A stretch of DNA of 42,465 nucleotides from Seongchinamella sediminis. Lineage in GTDB: Bacteria > Pseudomonadota > Gammaproteobacteria > Pseudomonadales > Halieaceae. The stretch spans positions 1 to 42,465 of the forward strand of contig NZ_QRAN01000026.1 of the NCBI RefSeq assembly GCF_003457605.1, written 5' to 3'. Under the pieces are notes generated by a model, which had not been told where the DNA came from, did not search any database, and saw only the letters and a program-made list of their open reading frames with translations. Positions within the stretch are counted from its first letter, which is position 1; the number at the start of each line of letters is the position of its first letter. The position numbers and the translations under genes were made by a program. This document shows, piece after piece, positions 10,613 through 19,209 of this stretch.

Positions 10613-11017
10613 ATGTACCATTATCTCGCACTTGCAATGATGCTTCCCGGTCTGCTGTATGCCGCAGATAACAGCGACGCGGTCAATGAGCGCATACCGG
10701 TTACCGCGCAGCAGATGGAAGAGCACTGGGGCATCGACTGCAGCGCAAGCTGGGCATCGCTGGCCAGCGGCGGCTGTCCGCCCGCTGCCGGCCTGCCCCG
10801 GGTGCTGCAACTGTGTGCCGCCATCTACCAGCGGCCCGGTGACCCCTCAGCCATCTCCTGCCCTGATTACGCCGCCGCGGCCGCCGCCCACAGCGATTGC
10901 GGGCAGTTGCGGCAACTCATCGCCGCCGCCAGCACCTGTGCGACGCCGACAGGCGAGGCCGCGCCAGCCGGGACAGTTCAGTCCCAGCCCTCGACACCCG
11001 ACATATCCGGCAACTGA
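10613..11017 (+). CDS. Small exported six-cysteine protein of unknown function
   Basis: I do not recognise this family. The 134-residue product begins with a short hydrophobic segment ending LLYAADNS, which looks like a signal peptide cleaved near residue 18. The predicted mature part has six cysteines ([34 protein letters not shown] and STCATP), which suggests three disulfides in the periplasm or outside. The tail is rich in Ala, Pro and Thr. It is transcribed away from the NosR-like gene, with the FNR box in the shared 113-base intergenic region, and its last 40 bases overlap the 3' end of napC on the other strand. The ribosome binding site is weak (TAGGGC close to the ATG). It may be a real accessory gene of the denitrification block, but a spurious reading frame cannot be excluded. 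Confidence 0.5.
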   Translation: MYHYLALAMMLPGLLYAADNSDAVNERIPVTAQQMEEHWGIDCSASWASLASGGCPPAAGLPRVLQLCAAIYQRPGDPSAISCPDYAAAAAAHSDCGQLRQLIAAASTCATPTGEAAPAGTVQSQPSTPDISGN

Positions 11018-11568
11018 TGGGCGATGCCTTTATGACAGTCGATGCAGGTCTTTTCGCCGCTGGCCAGCGCGGTTGAGTGCTGCCTGGAAGCGCGCTCGCT
11101 CTGCCAGGTGAAATCCATGTATTCGAAGTCATGACAGTTGCGGCATTCCAACGAGTCATTGGCCTTGAGCCGGGCCCACTCGTGCTCCGCCAGTTCACGA
11201 CGCTTGGCAAGAAACTTCTCGCGGGTGTTGATGGTGCCAAAGATCTTGCCCCAGACCTCCTTTGAGGCCTGCATTTTGCGGGCAATCTTGTCTGTCCAGT
11301 CATGCGGGACATGACAGTCGGAGCACTTGGCACGGACACCCGAGCGATTGGTGAAATGAATGGTCGATTGCAACTCTTCGTAGACGTTGTCGCGCATTTC
11401 GTGACAGCCGGTACAAAAAGCCTCCGTGTTGGTGAATTCCATGGCGGTGTTGAAGCCGCCCCAGAAAATGATGCCCATGATAAAACCACCGAGGGTCAGG
11501 AACCCGAGGCTGTAATACTTGCTGGGTGTGGATATTGCCAGCCAGTAGCGCTTGATCGTTTCTTTCAC
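10978..11568 (-). CDS. napC: Tetrahaem cytochrome c NapC
   Basis: NapC is a membrane-anchored quinol dehydrogenase of the NapC/NirT family that feeds electrons from quinol to NapAB. The 196-residue sequence has one N-terminal membrane anchor (about 19-42, [16 protein letters not shown]) and four CxxCH haem motifs at residues 52-56, 82-86, 142-146 and 175-179, the full complement for the family. Its ATG overlaps the napB stop codon by four bases (ATGA), so the two are translationally coupled. It is the last gene of napEDABC. No napF, napG or napH is present, so quinol oxidation would depend on NapC alone. Confidence 0.96.
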   Translation of the reverse strand: MKETIKRYWLAISTPSKYYSLGFLTLGGFIMGIIFWGGFNTAMEFTNTEAFCTGCHEMRDNVYEELQSTIHFTNRSGVRAKCSDCHVPHDWTDKIARKMQASKEVWGKIFGTINTREKFLAKRRELAEHEWARLKANDSLECRNCHDFEYMDFTWQSERASRQHSTALASGEKTCIDCHKGIAHQLPDMSGVEGWD

Positions 11569-12014
11569 CGCTGACTCCCCGCACGCAACAACTCATCAAT
11601 ATCCACGAACTGGTTCTCCAACTTGGGCTTGATGTCGTGCTGCACCACATGGCACTGGTTACAGAAGTACCGGCGGGCGGAAATATCGGCCAGGAAGTTG
11701 CCGTCACGATCCATGTAGTGGGTCACGCTGACCATGGGCGCCTGACTGTCCGGGGTCTGGCGCCGACTGTGGCATGACATGCACTTGTTGGCGTTCAGGT
11801 CTACCTGGTAGCTGTCGATCTTGTGGGGAATGGTGGGGGGCTGCATGGGGTAAGCCCGTTTGCGCCTGATGTCGCTGTTATCCACCCGGCTGATCTTCGG
11901 CACCTCCGGTTCGATATCAATGGCGGCATTGCGGGTCGTGGCGATATTCTGGCTAAACGCGCCGGCAGAGATCAGCAGGACGAAGAGCAGGCTCGCGGCT
12001 GAGGTCTTTTTCAT
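11565..12014 (-). CDS. napB: Periplasmic nitrate reductase dihaem subunit NapB
   Basis: NapB is the small dihaem cytochrome c that passes electrons from NapC to NapA in the periplasm. The 149-residue precursor has a Sec signal peptide (cleavage near residue 21, GAFSQ) and two CxxCH motifs at residues 78-82 and 118-122. The start at 12014 (MKKTSAA) is chosen because a full AGGAGG lies seven bases before it. The reading frame is open 13 codons further upstream into napA, without a binding site. It begins 11 bases after the napA stop codon. Confidence 0.96.
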   Translation of the reverse strand: MKKTSAASLLFVLLISAGAFSQNIATTRNAAIDIEPEVPKISRVDNSDIRRKRAYPMQPPTIPHKIDSYQVDLNANKCMSCHSRRQTPDSQAPMVSVTHYMDRDGNFLADISARRYFCNQCHVVQHDIKPKLENQFVDIDELLRAGSQR

Positions 12015-12025
12015 CACTATTCCTC

Positions 12026-14512
12026 CTATGCCTTGACGACCTTGACGGCGCATTTTTTATAGTCAGTTTCCTTGGACAGGGGATCAGTGGCGTCCAGGGT
12101 GACCTTGTTGATCAATTGCCCGGAATCAAACCAGGGCACAAAGACCAGTCCCTGCGGTGGTTTATTGCGCCCCCGGGTCTCAACCCGGGTGCGTATTTCA
12201 CCGCGGCGGGACACAACCCTGACCTCGTCTCCCCGGCGCAGCTTGCGCTGCCGCGCATCCTCGGGGTGCATATAGACCAGCGCACTGGGTACCGCCTTGT
12301 GCAATTCCGGTACGCGCCGGGTCATGGATCCTGAATGCCAGTGCTCGAGCACCCGCCCGGTGGACAGCCACAGGTCGTACTCCTCGTCCGGCGATTCCGC
12401 GGCCGGTTCATAAGGCAGGGCGAATATCACTGCCCTGCCGTCGGGTTTGCCGTAGAATTCAACGCCCTTGCCCTCGGCCACGTAGGGGTCATAGCCCTCG
12501 CGAAAGCGCCACAGGGTCTCCTTGCCGTCGACCACAGGCCAGCGCTTGCCCCGGACCTGGTGGTATACGTCAAAATCGTCCAGGTCGTGGGCCTTGCCGC
12601 GACCAAATGCGGCGTACTCCTCAAACAGGCCCTTCTGCAGGTAGAAGCCGAAGTCCTCCGACTCGTGATTGCCATAGCCCGCTTCGATATCCGAGTTGGG
12701 GTACCTGTCGACCTGGCCATTGCGGTAGAGCACCTCGTAAAGGGTCTTGCCCCGGTACTCGGGGTTGCCCGCCAGTATTTCCGCCGGCCACACCTCGTCG
12801 GTGGTGAAGCGCTTGGAGAACTCCACCACCTGCCACAGGTCAGAGCGCGCCTCTCCCGGGGCATCCACCAGCTGGTGCCAGAACTGGGTGCGGCGCTCGG
12901 CGTTGCCGTAGGCGCCCTCTTTCTCGACCCACATGGCGGTTGGCAGAATCAGGTCAGCGGCCTGCGCGGTCACGGTCGGGTAGGCGTCAGAGACCACAAT
13001 AAAGTTTTCCGGATTGCGATACCCGGGGAGCGTCTCCTCGTTGAGGTTTGGCGCTGCCTGCACATTGTTATTGACCTGCACCCAGTAGGCATTGATCTTG
13101 CCGTCACGGAGGTCGCGATTCTGCTTGACCGCGTGGGAGCCGATCCAGTCCGGCAGCAGTCCCTCGGGCAGCTTCCAGTATTTTTCGGAAATCTTGCGGT
13201 GCTCCGGGTTGTTGACCACCATGTCCGCCGGCAGGCGGTGGGAGAAGGTGCCCACCTCGCGCGCGGTGCCACAGGCCGAGGGCTGGCCCGTGAGGGAGAA
13301 GGGACTGTTCCCGGGCTCGGAAATCTTGCCGGTGAGCAGGTGCACGTTGTACAGCATGTTGTTCACCCACACCCCGCGGGTATGCTGGTTGACCCCCATG
13401 GTCCACAGGGACATCACCTTGGTATCGGGGTCGGCGTAGAGCTCAGCCAGGGCCCTGAGGCGCTCGGGGCTTATACCGCAAAGCCCGGAGACATACTCTT
13501 CATCATAGTCAGCGACAAAGCGGGCGAATTCGTCGAAGCTGATCTCCTCCGAGCCGCCGGCGCCGGGATTGGCGGCGCTCTGTTCCAGCGGATGTTCCGG
13601 CCGCAGGCCATAGCCGATATCGGTCACCCCCTTGCGGAAATTGACGTGGTTGGCGACGAACTCCTTGTTGACCTTGCCCTCGCGGATAATGTAGTGGGCG
13701 ATGTAATTGAGGATGGCCAGGTCGCTCTGGGGGGTAAAAATCAGCGGCATATCCGCCAGTTCGAAGGAGCGGTGCTCAAAGGTAGACAACACCGCCACCT
13801 TGACCCCGGGATTGCTCAGTCGGCGATCGGTGATGCGGGTCCACAGAATGGGGTGCATCTCCGCCATGTTGGAGCCCCAGAGCACGAAGGCGTCGGCGTG
13901 TTCCATGTCGTCGTAGCAGCCCATGGGCTCGTCGATACCGAAGGTGCGCATAAAGCCACCGACCGCCGAGGCCATGCAATGGCGGGCGTTGGGATCGATA
14001 TTGTTGGACAGGAAGCCGGCCTTCATCAGTTTCGACGCAGCATAACCCTCCCAGACCGTCCACTGGCCAGAGCCGAACATGCCGACCCCGCGAGGGCCCT
14101 TTTCCTTCAGCGCCTTCTTGAACTTTTCTTCCATCACATCGAAGGCTTCGTCCCAGCTCACCGGGGTGAATTCGCCTTCCTTGTCATATACGCCGTTCTT
14201 TTTCCGCAGCAGCGGCTGCCGCAGGCGGTCCTCACCATAGAGTATCTTGGCCAGGAAGTAGCCTTTGATACAGGCCAGGCCGCGATTCACCGGCGAGTTA
14301 ACGTCACCGTGGGTCGCCACCACCCGGTTATCGCGGGTGGCGACATTGATACTGCAACCGGTACCGCAGAAACGGCAGGCGGCCTTGGACCACTTGAGCT
14401 GGGTGTCGGAAGTGATCAGGTTGGTCGCCTGGCTGGTTGTACTTATGCCCGCCGCGGCCGCGGCAGTCGCTATCGCGTTGGCGCGGATAAAGTCTCGACG
14501 CGTGGTGCTCAT
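12026..14512 (-). CDS. napA: Periplasmic nitrate reductase catalytic subunit NapA
   Basis: NapA reduces nitrate to nitrite at a Mo-bis-MGD centre. The 828-residue precursor starts with a Tat signal peptide ([10 protein letters not shown], hydrophobic run to about residue 30). Cysteines 46, 49, 53 and 81 (CRFCGTGC...CIKG) bind the [4Fe-4S] cluster. C179 in NARHCMASA is the molybdenum ligand, which identifies a nitrate reductase rather than a formate dehydrogenase (selenocysteine or Cys in another context). The C-terminal molybdopterin dinucleotide-binding domain ([17 protein letters not shown], from about 700) is complete. The ATG overlaps the napD stop by four bases. A long open frame lies on the opposite strand, an effect of GC-rich codon use. 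Confidence 0.98.
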   Translation of the reverse strand: MSTTRRDFIRANAIATAAAAAGISTTSQATNLITSDTQLKWSKAACRFCGTGCSINVATRDNRVVATHGDVNSPVNRGLACIKGYFLAKILYGEDRLRQPLLRKKNGVYDKEGEFTPVSWDEAFDVMEEKFKKALKEKGPRGVGMFGSGQWTVWEGYAASKLMKAGFLSNNIDPNARHCMASAVGGFMRTFGIDEPMGCYDDMEHADAFVLWGSNMAEMHPILWTRITDRRLSNPGVKVAVLSTFEHRSFELADMPLIFTPQSDLAILNYIAHYIIREGKVNKEFVANHVNFRKGVTDIGYGLRPEHPLEQSAANPGAGGSEEISFDEFARFVADYDEEYVSGLCGISPERLRALAELYADPDTKVMSLWTMGVNQHTRGVWVNNMLYNVHLLTGKISEPGNSPFSLTGQPSACGTAREVGTFSHRLPADMVVNNPEHRKISEKYWKLPEGLLPDWIGSHAVKQNRDLRDGKINAYWVQVNNNVQAAPNLNEETLPGYRNPENFIVVSDAYPTVTAQAADLILPTAMWVEKEGAYGNAERRTQFWHQLVDAPGEARSDLWQVVEFSKRFTTDEVWPAEILAGNPEYRGKTLYEVLYRNGQVDRYPNSDIEAGYGNHESEDFGFYLQKGLFEEYAAFGRGKAHDLDDFDVYHQVRGKRWPVVDGKETLWRFREGYDPYVAEGKGVEFYGKPDGRAVIFALPYEPAAESPDEEYDLWLSTGRVLEHWHSGSMTRRVPELHKAVPSALVYMHPEDARQRKLRRGDEVRVVSRRGEIRTRVETRGRNKPPQGLVFVPWFDSGQLINKVTLDATDPLSKETDYKKCAVKVVKA

Positions 14513-14826
14513 TTATGGCCCTCCGTTTCGGCTGCAAGTTCTTGCTCGTCATCTACCTGGTGATACACCAGGGCGACACTGATCACTCCGGCGATTTCCT
14601 CCAGGGCACTGATTCGGCGCATCACCGCGCCCTCATTGGCGGTTTCCAGCAGTACCACCAGCTTACCCTGGTCACTGTGCTCGGGAACGCTTGCATCCGG
14701 AAAGGCTTCGATAGCGGGGATCACGGAACAGACGGCATCGGGGCGGCAGTGCACCACCAGGCTGGATATATGAATGCCACCACCGGATGTATCGCCCCTC
14801 AGCAGGGCGCGTCGGGTCAGGCGCAT
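14509..14826 (-). CDS. napD: NapA signal-peptide chaperone NapD
   Basis: NapD is the cytoplasmic chaperone that binds the Tat signal peptide of NapA during cofactor loading. The 105-residue product contains the family's ferredoxin-like fold, with the characteristic [13 protein letters not shown] segment starting near residue 18 and GKLVVLLET in the middle. The N-terminal 17 residues are basic ([13 protein letters not shown]) and longer than in many NapD proteins, so translation could start internally, but no better start codon with a binding site is visible. GGGGTAA precedes the ATG. It lies four bases after napE and overlaps napA by four. Confidence 0.92.
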   Translation of the reverse strand: MRLTRRALLRGDTSGGGIHISSLVVHCRPDAVCSVIPAIEAFPDASVPEHSDQGKLVVLLETANEGAVMRRISALEEIAGVISVALVYHQVDDEQELAAETEGHK

Positions 14827-14830
14827 GGGC

Positions 14831-14974
14831 TTACCCCGGCGGGCCGAATATCATCTGGCTGATCCAGACGATAAAGCCATAGCCGCCGACAATGGCGATG
14901 GTGAGCGCCGGTGCCAACAAGAATGCCAGCACCAGGAATGAACGAAATTCTGTTTTTTTATCAATATCTTGCAA
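14831..14974 (-). CDS. napE: Small membrane protein NapE (TTG start)
   Basis: NapE is a one-span membrane protein of unknown role at the head of many nap operons. Reading from TTG at 14974 gives 47 residues: an N-terminal polar stretch (QDIDKKTEFRSF), one membrane span (about 13-38, FLVLAFLLAPALTIAIVGG) and the typical ending WISQMIFGPPG. The TTG is supported by a GGGGGAGAAAGCG ribosome binding site directly before it; no ATG or GTG lies in frame nearby. Sequence and position at the start of napEDABC agree with the family. It is easily missed because of its size and start codon. Confidence 0.88.
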   Translation of the reverse strand: MQDIDKKTEFRSFLVLAFLLAPALTIAIVGGYGFIVWISQMIFGPPG

Positions 14975-15014
14975 CGCTTTCTCCCCCTGCACTTATCGTT
15001 GCGGGTGTACTGAC

Positions 15015-15042
15015 AGTATAGAGGCCCCATCAACATGGGCAA
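15015..15042 (-). promoter_or_regulatory. Predicted sigma-70 promoter of napEDABC
   Basis: On the minus strand TTGCCC (15042-15037) and TATACT (15020-15015) are separated by 16 bases, predicting transcription from about 15008 and a 34-base leader before napE. No FNR palindrome or clear NarL/NarP heptamer pair is visible near it, unlike the nirS and NosR-like promoters. Confidence 0.5.
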
Positions 15043-15154
15043 GGCGAGCTTAGCGGAAATTCATCACAGGTGGTGACGTTCCGGTGAATACGGCGTATCG
15101 AGGGGTAAAACTGTGGGCGCCGGCAACCGGGGCGGGGCAAGGTCCACGCGGGTG

Positions 15155-15233
15155 CTGCCCCTCGGGATAAGGGGCAGAGGAGCAGGCCGCGAAATCACCC
15201 CGGCCAGCTGCCTGATGGCTTCATGGCCGGGGT
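15155..15233 (-). terminator. Paired hairpins downstream of argG
   Basis: Two perfect inverted repeats lie just beyond the argG stop: ACCCCGGCCA (15197-15206) with TGGCCGGGGT (15224-15233), and CTGCCCCT (15155-15162) with AGGGGCAG (15170-15177). Neither is followed by a strong U run on the minus strand, so termination is plausible but not certain. Confidence 0.45.
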
Positions 15234-15249
15234 CTCGCGCCAGGCCGGA

Positions 15250-16470
15250 CTACAGCAGGTCGCGGCCCTTGTTGGCGGCGATGCGCATGCGCAGGGCATT
15301 CAGTTTGATGAAGCCCTCCGCGTCCGCCTGGTCGTAGGCACCGGCATCCTCCTCAAAGGTGGCGATGCTCTCGTCGAACAGGCTGTCCTCGGACTTGCGG
15401 CCGGCGACAATGACGTTGCCTTTATACAGCTTGAGCCTGACCACGCCGTTTACCACCTGCTGGGACTGGTCGATAGCGGCCTGCAGCATCTTGCGCTCGG
15501 GGCTCCACCAGTAGCCGTTATAAATCAGCTTGGCGTAGCGCGGCATCAGTTCGTCCTTGAGGTGGGTGACCTCCCGGTCCAGGGTCAGCGATTCGATGGC
15601 CCGGTGCGCCTTGAGCATGATGGTGCCGCCGGGCGTTTCATAACAGCCGCGGGACTTCATGCCGACATAGCGGTTTTCGACGATGTCGTCGCGGCCGATA
15701 CCGTGGGCGCCGCCGACCTTGTTGAGCGTCTCCAGCACCGTGGCGGGGCTCATGGCTTGACCATCGATGGCCACGATATCGCCCTTCTCGAAGGTCAGTT
15801 CGATGTAGGCGGGTTCATCCGGCGCCGCCTCGGGACTGACGCTCCAGCGCCACATGTCCTCTTCCGGCTCGGCCCAGGGGTCCTCCAGCAAATCACCCTC
15901 ATAGGAGATATGCAGCAGGTTGGCGTCCATGGAGTAGGGCGACTTCTTCTTCGCATTGGCGAAGTCGACCGGGATATTGCGCTCGGCGCAGTAATTCATC
16001 AGTGACTCCCGGGAACCCAGGTCCCACTCGCGCCAGGGGGCGATGACCCGGATGCCGGGCTTGAGGGCGTAAGCGCCCAGCTCGAAGCGCACCTGGTCAT
16101 TGCCCTTGCCGGTGGCGCCGTGGGAGATGGCATCGGCGCCGGTTTCATTGGCGATTTCTATCAGCCGCTTGGCAATCAGCGGACGGGCGATGGAGGTGCC
16201 CAGCAGATATTCGCCCTCGTAGACGGTGTTGGCGCGGAACATGGGGAATACGTAGTCGCGCACGAATTCCTCGCGCAGGTCATCGATATAGATTTCCTTG
16301 ACACCCATCGCCTCGGCCTTGGCCCGGGCGGGCTCAACCTCCTCGCCCTGGCCAATATCGGCGGTGAAGGTTACCACCTCACAGTTGTAGGTATCCTGCA
16401 GCCAGGCCACAATAACCGAGGTGTCCAGACCGCCAGAATAGGCCAGCACGACCTTGTTCACATCTGACAT
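15250..16470 (-). CDS. argG: Argininosuccinate synthase
   Basis: ArgG joins citrulline and aspartate with ATP to form argininosuccinate in arginine biosynthesis (cytoplasm). The 406-residue product shows the N-type ATP pyrophosphatase P-loop [10 protein letters not shown] near residue 10, the [12 protein letters not shown] substrate region and the conserved [13 protein letters not shown] and GGAHGIGR segments. The length is typical of the short bacterial class. The start at 16470 ([14 protein letters not shown]) is used because GGAG precedes it by six bases; the open frame 22 codons upstream has no family match. It is divergent from pyrC. Confidence 0.97.
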   Translation of the reverse strand: MSDVNKVVLAYSGGLDTSVIVAWLQDTYNCEVVTFTADIGQGEEVEPARAKAEAMGVKEIYIDDLREEFVRDYVFPMFRANTVYEGEYLLGTSIARPLIAKRLIEIANETGADAISHGATGKGNDQVRFELGAYALKPGIRVIAPWREWDLGSRESLMNYCAERNIPVDFANAKKKSPYSMDANLLHISYEGDLLEDPWAEPEEDMWRWSVSPEAAPDEPAYIELTFEKGDIVAIDGQAMSPATVLETLNKVGGAHGIGRDDIVENRYVGMKSRGCYETPGGTIMLKAHRAIESLTLDREVTHLKDELMPRYAKLIYNGYWWSPERKMLQAAIDQSQQVVNGVVRLKLYKGNVIVAGRKSEDSLFDESIATFEEDAGAYDQADAEGFIKLNALRMRIAANKGRDLL

Positions 16471-16595
16471 GATTCGCTCCATTGATATCTGCTGAAAAAG
16501 ACGCGCTATTCTACTGGAAGCGGCGATCAAATTCACCGCTGCAGATCAATGCCTGCTCGCCACCCCCGATGCCAGTATGATGTCCCCCACATCAC

Positions 16596-16624
16596 CTGAC
16601 CTGCACCCGCTTTTACGGTAGCAT
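16596..16624 (+). promoter_or_regulatory. Predicted promoter of pyrC
   Basis: CTGACC (16596-16601) and TAGCAT (16619-16624) are 17 bases apart. Transcription would start near 16631, only about four bases before the in-frame ATG at 16635 but 25 bases before the GTG at 16656, which supports the GTG as the pyrC start. Confidence 0.45.
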
Positions 16625-16655
16625 TGCGCTTTCTTTGCATCGCGACAGGCTCCCC

Positions 16656-17699
16656 GTGAACGAACTGACCATTACCCGACCCGACGACTGGCATGTGCAC
16701 CTGCGCGATGGCGCCGCCCTGCCCCATACCTGCGCCGACATGGCGCGGTATTTCGGCCGCGTCATCGTCATGCCCAACCTGACCCCACCGGTGACCACCG
16801 TGGCCCAGGCCGCCGCCTACCGGGCCCGGATCAGCGCCGCCATGAAACACGCGCCGCGCCAGTTCGAACCGCTGATGGTCCTCTATCTGACCGACCAGAC
16901 CGACGCCGCGGAGATCCAGCTGGCGGCCGCCAGCAAATTCGTCCACGCGGTCAAGCTGTATCCCGCCGGGGCCACCACCAATTCGGACTCCGGTGTGGCA
17001 CAACTCGAAGCCCTGTACCCGGTGCTGGCGGCAATGGAGGAGGTTGACCTGCCGCTGTTGATTCACGGCGAGGTGACTGATCACGACATCGACATCTTCG
17101 ACCGGGAGAAAGTATTCATCGACCGCCACCTGACCCCCATTGCCCGGCGTTTCCCGGGGCTGCGCATCGTGCTGGAGCACATCACCACCCGCGACGCGGT
17201 CCAGTTCGTGCGCGAGGCGGGCAAGCAGGTGGCGGCCACCATTACCGCCCACCACCTGATGTTCAACCGCAACGACATGCTGGTGGGCGGCATCCGCCCC
17301 CACTATTACTGCCTGCCCATTCTCAAGCGCAACGTCCACCAGAACGAATTGATGGAGGCGGCCACTTCCGGCAACCCCAAGTTTTTCCTCGGCACCGACT
17401 CCGCTCCCCACGCCCGCGGCGCCAAGGAAACCGACTGCGGCTGCGCCGGTGTCTATACCGGCCATGCGGCAATCGAGTTCTACGCGGAGGTGTTCGAGCA
17501 ACTGGACGCCCTGGACAAGCTGGAGGGTTTCGCCTCCCACTTCGGCCCCGACTTCTACCGGCTGCCCCGCAATACCGACAGCATTACCCTGCGCCGGGAA
17601 TCCTGGGAGGTGCCCATGGAACTGCCGCTGGGAGAGACCACCCTGCAGCCACTGGCGGCCGGGGAATCCATCGCCTGGCGGGTCGTTGCCGGTGACTGA
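16656..17699 (+). CDS. pyrC: Dihydroorotase PyrC
   Basis: PyrC cyclises carbamoyl aspartate to dihydroorotate in pyrimidine synthesis. The 347-residue product matches the short class II enzymes: the zinc motif in [10 protein letters not shown] (H13 and H15), the carboxylated lysine K100 in VKLYPAG, HGEVTD, and the catalytic loop with [13 protein letters not shown]. The GTG start (product beginning [11 protein letters not shown]) aligns with the family N-terminus and has AGG upstream. The ATG seven codons earlier lies almost on the predicted transcription start. rnt follows within a few bases, so the two are probably cotranscribed. Confidence 0.95.
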   Translation: MNELTITRPDDWHVHLRDGAALPHTCADMARYFGRVIVMPNLTPPVTTVAQAAAYRARISAAMKHAPRQFEPLMVLYLTDQTDAAEIQLAAASKFVHAVKLYPAGATTNSDSGVAQLEALYPVLAAMEEVDLPLLIHGEVTDHDIDIFDREKVFIDRHLTPIARRFPGLRIVLEHITTRDAVQFVREAGKQVAATITAHHLMFNRNDMLVGGIRPHYYCLPILKRNVHQNELMEAATSGNPKFFLGTDSAPHARGAKETDCGCAGVYTGHAAIEFYAEVFEQLDALDKLEGFASHFGPDFYRLPRNTDSITLRRESWEVPMELPLGETTLQPLAAGESIAWRVVAGD

Positions 17700-17703
17700 T
17701 TCC

Positions 17704-18336
17704 ATGGCTGGCGGCGAGCACCGTATCAGCGACCGTTTTCGCGGCTTCCTGCCGGTGGTGATCGATGTGGAAACCGGCGGCTTCAACGCGGCCACCGATG
17801 CCGTGCTGGAAGTCGCCGCCAGTCTGGTGCGGATGGACGGGGACGGCATGCTGTCGGTGCACCGTACCCTCAACTACCACGTCAAACCCTTCGAGGGCGC
17901 CAATATCGAGCAATCGGCGCTGGATTTTACCGGCATCGACCCCTGGCACCCCTTTCGCGAGGCGGTCGACGAAAGCGAGGCCCTCGGTGAGTTGTTCCGG
18001 GCGGTGCGCAAGGAAATCCGCGAGCAGGGCTGCAGTCGCGCCATCCTGGTGGGACACAACGCCCACTTCGATGCCGGCTTCATCAACGCCGCGGTGGAGC
18101 GCTGCGAGATCAAGCGCAATCCCTTCCACCCCTTCTCCTTCTTCGATACCGCCACCCTCTCGGGCCTGGCCTACGGGCAAACCGTGCTGGCCAAGGCCTG
18201 TGCCGAGGCCGGCATCGCCTTCAACAACGACAACGCCCACTCCGCCGCCTACGATGCCGAGCGCACCGCCGAGCTGTTCTGCGAGATCGTCAATCGCTGG
18301 AAGGAGTCCGGTGGCTGGATGCCCAGCTTCGCCTGA
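17704..18336 (+). CDS. rnt: Ribonuclease T
   Basis: RNase T is a homodimeric DEDD 3'-5' exonuclease that trims tRNA and other stable RNA ends and removes CCA turnover products. The 210-residue product has the ExoI motif [11 protein letters not shown] (D21 and E23), Exo[12 protein letters not shown] and ExoIII with [10 protein letters not shown] (catalytic His and Asp), plus the RNase T-specific ending [11 protein letters not shown] at 17704 is used; a GTG at 17692 overlapping the pyrC stop is possible and would add four residues. It converges with the Lon-domain gene, 15 bases away, with no clear terminator between. Confidence 0.95.
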   Translation: MAGGEHRISDRFRGFLPVVIDVETGGFNAATDAVLEVAASLVRMDGDGMLSVHRTLNYHVKPFEGANIEQSALDFTGIDPWHPFREAVDESEALGELFRAVRKEIREQGCSRAILVGHNAHFDAGFINAAVERCEIKRNPFHPFSFFDTATLSGLAYGQTVLAKACAEAGIAFNNDNAHSAAYDAERTAELFCEIVNRWKESGGWMPSFA

Positions 18337-18351
18337 CCCGGCCCCGCGGCA

Positions 18352-18948
18352 TCAGCCCTCGCCGGAAATCTGGTTGAGGATCAGGTCCAGCTCTGCCATC
18401 AGCTGTTCGATATTGTCCAGGCCCAGCAGCTCGTACTTGATGTACTCCTCCAGCGGCAACAGCTGCACCAGGGTCCAGGCCACCTGCCAGGCATCGTCGT
18501 AGTCCGGTGCCAGCGCCATGCGCTGCACGTGGGGGTGGGTTTCCAGACTGTGCAATACGTCCAGCATCGACTGCCACTGGGGCAGCATCGCCGCGGGCTC
18601 CGGGTCCGCCCGGTATTCCACCTCCCCCAGCACCAGGCCGTCGGCCCTGACTTCGGTATCGTAAAGATCGAAGCGACCCTGCCCTTCTATGGTGATGCCC
18701 AGCAGGCCGTTGGGCAGCTGGTCCCAGTCGACGATACGGGCCAGGGTCCCCCAGTCGCCCAGGTCCGCCGCGGCCCGGCCGCGCTGCGCCACCTCCGAGC
18801 CGCGGCGGATCCAGACATTGCCGAAGGGCTCGCCGCTTTTCAAACTGCTGCGCACCAGGTCCAGGTAGCGCTGCTCGAAAATTTGCAGGGGCATCTTGCC
18901 GTGGGGCAACAACACCCCCGACAGGGGAAAGAGGGAGATGGCGGTCAT
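18352..18948 (-). CDS. Lon N-terminal (LON substrate-binding) domain protein
   Basis: This 198-residue cytoplasmic protein consists of a stand-alone LON substrate-binding (PUA-like) domain with helical tail. It starts with the hallmark ISLFPLSGVLLPHGKMPLQIFEQRYLDL and continues with GSEVAQ and ARIVDWDQLPNGLLGITIEG. It lacks the AAA+ and protease domains of Lon, so it is a single-domain homologue of unknown function, not a truncated protease: it has its own start and stop, and its length is standard for the group. It is the last gene of the mpl operon and overlaps the YkgJ-type gene by four bases. Confidence 0.87.
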   Translation of the reverse strand: MTAISLFPLSGVLLPHGKMPLQIFEQRYLDLVRSSLKSGEPFGNVWIRRGSEVAQRGRAAADLGDWGTLARIVDWDQLPNGLLGITIEGQGRFDLYDTEVRADGLVLGEVEYRADPEPAAMLPQWQSMLDVLHSLETHPHVQRMALAPDYDDAWQVAWTLVQLLPLEEYIKYELLGLDNIEQLMAELDLILNQISGEG

Positions 18949-19208
18949 CCGTTATCCGGTTTACTCATTTGTTCAAGTTCGTCGAGTATACGCAGCGCCT
19001 GCGCCGGCGAATCACCGCAAACCGCCGGTTCCGCCCTGAACGCGGCGCACAGCCCGGGTCGCCTGGGGTCGCCAAACAGGCCGCAACGCATTTGCTCGTC
19101 CAGGTGCACACAGCAGACACCCGCCGGTTTACCCCCGGGCATACCGTAAAACCCGCGCTTGATGGAAGGCGCTATACAGCAGGCGCCGCAGCCGGCCCGG
19201 CATTGCAT
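18945..19208 (-). CDS. YkgJ-type cysteine-cluster protein
   Basis: This 87-residue protein belongs to the YkgJ/CxxCxxCC zinc- or iron-binding family. The metal ligands are the cysteines in CRAGCGACC at residues 3-11, GVCCVHL, MRCGLFG and RPGLCAAF. The molecular role of this family is unknown. It begins one base after the stop codon of the RND exporter and overlaps the next gene through ATGA, so it is part of the same transcript. Confidence 0.85.
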   Translation of the reverse strand: MQCRAGCGACCIAPSIKRGFYGMPGGKPAGVCCVHLDEQMRCGLFGDPRRPGLCAAFRAEPAVCGDSPAQALRILDELEQMSKPDNG

Positions 19209-19209
19209 G

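Noticed and set aside
12335-14563. Long open frame on the plus strand opposite napA
   Set aside because: It mirrors napA codons in a GC-rich genome, has no recognisable domains, and napA is unambiguous.
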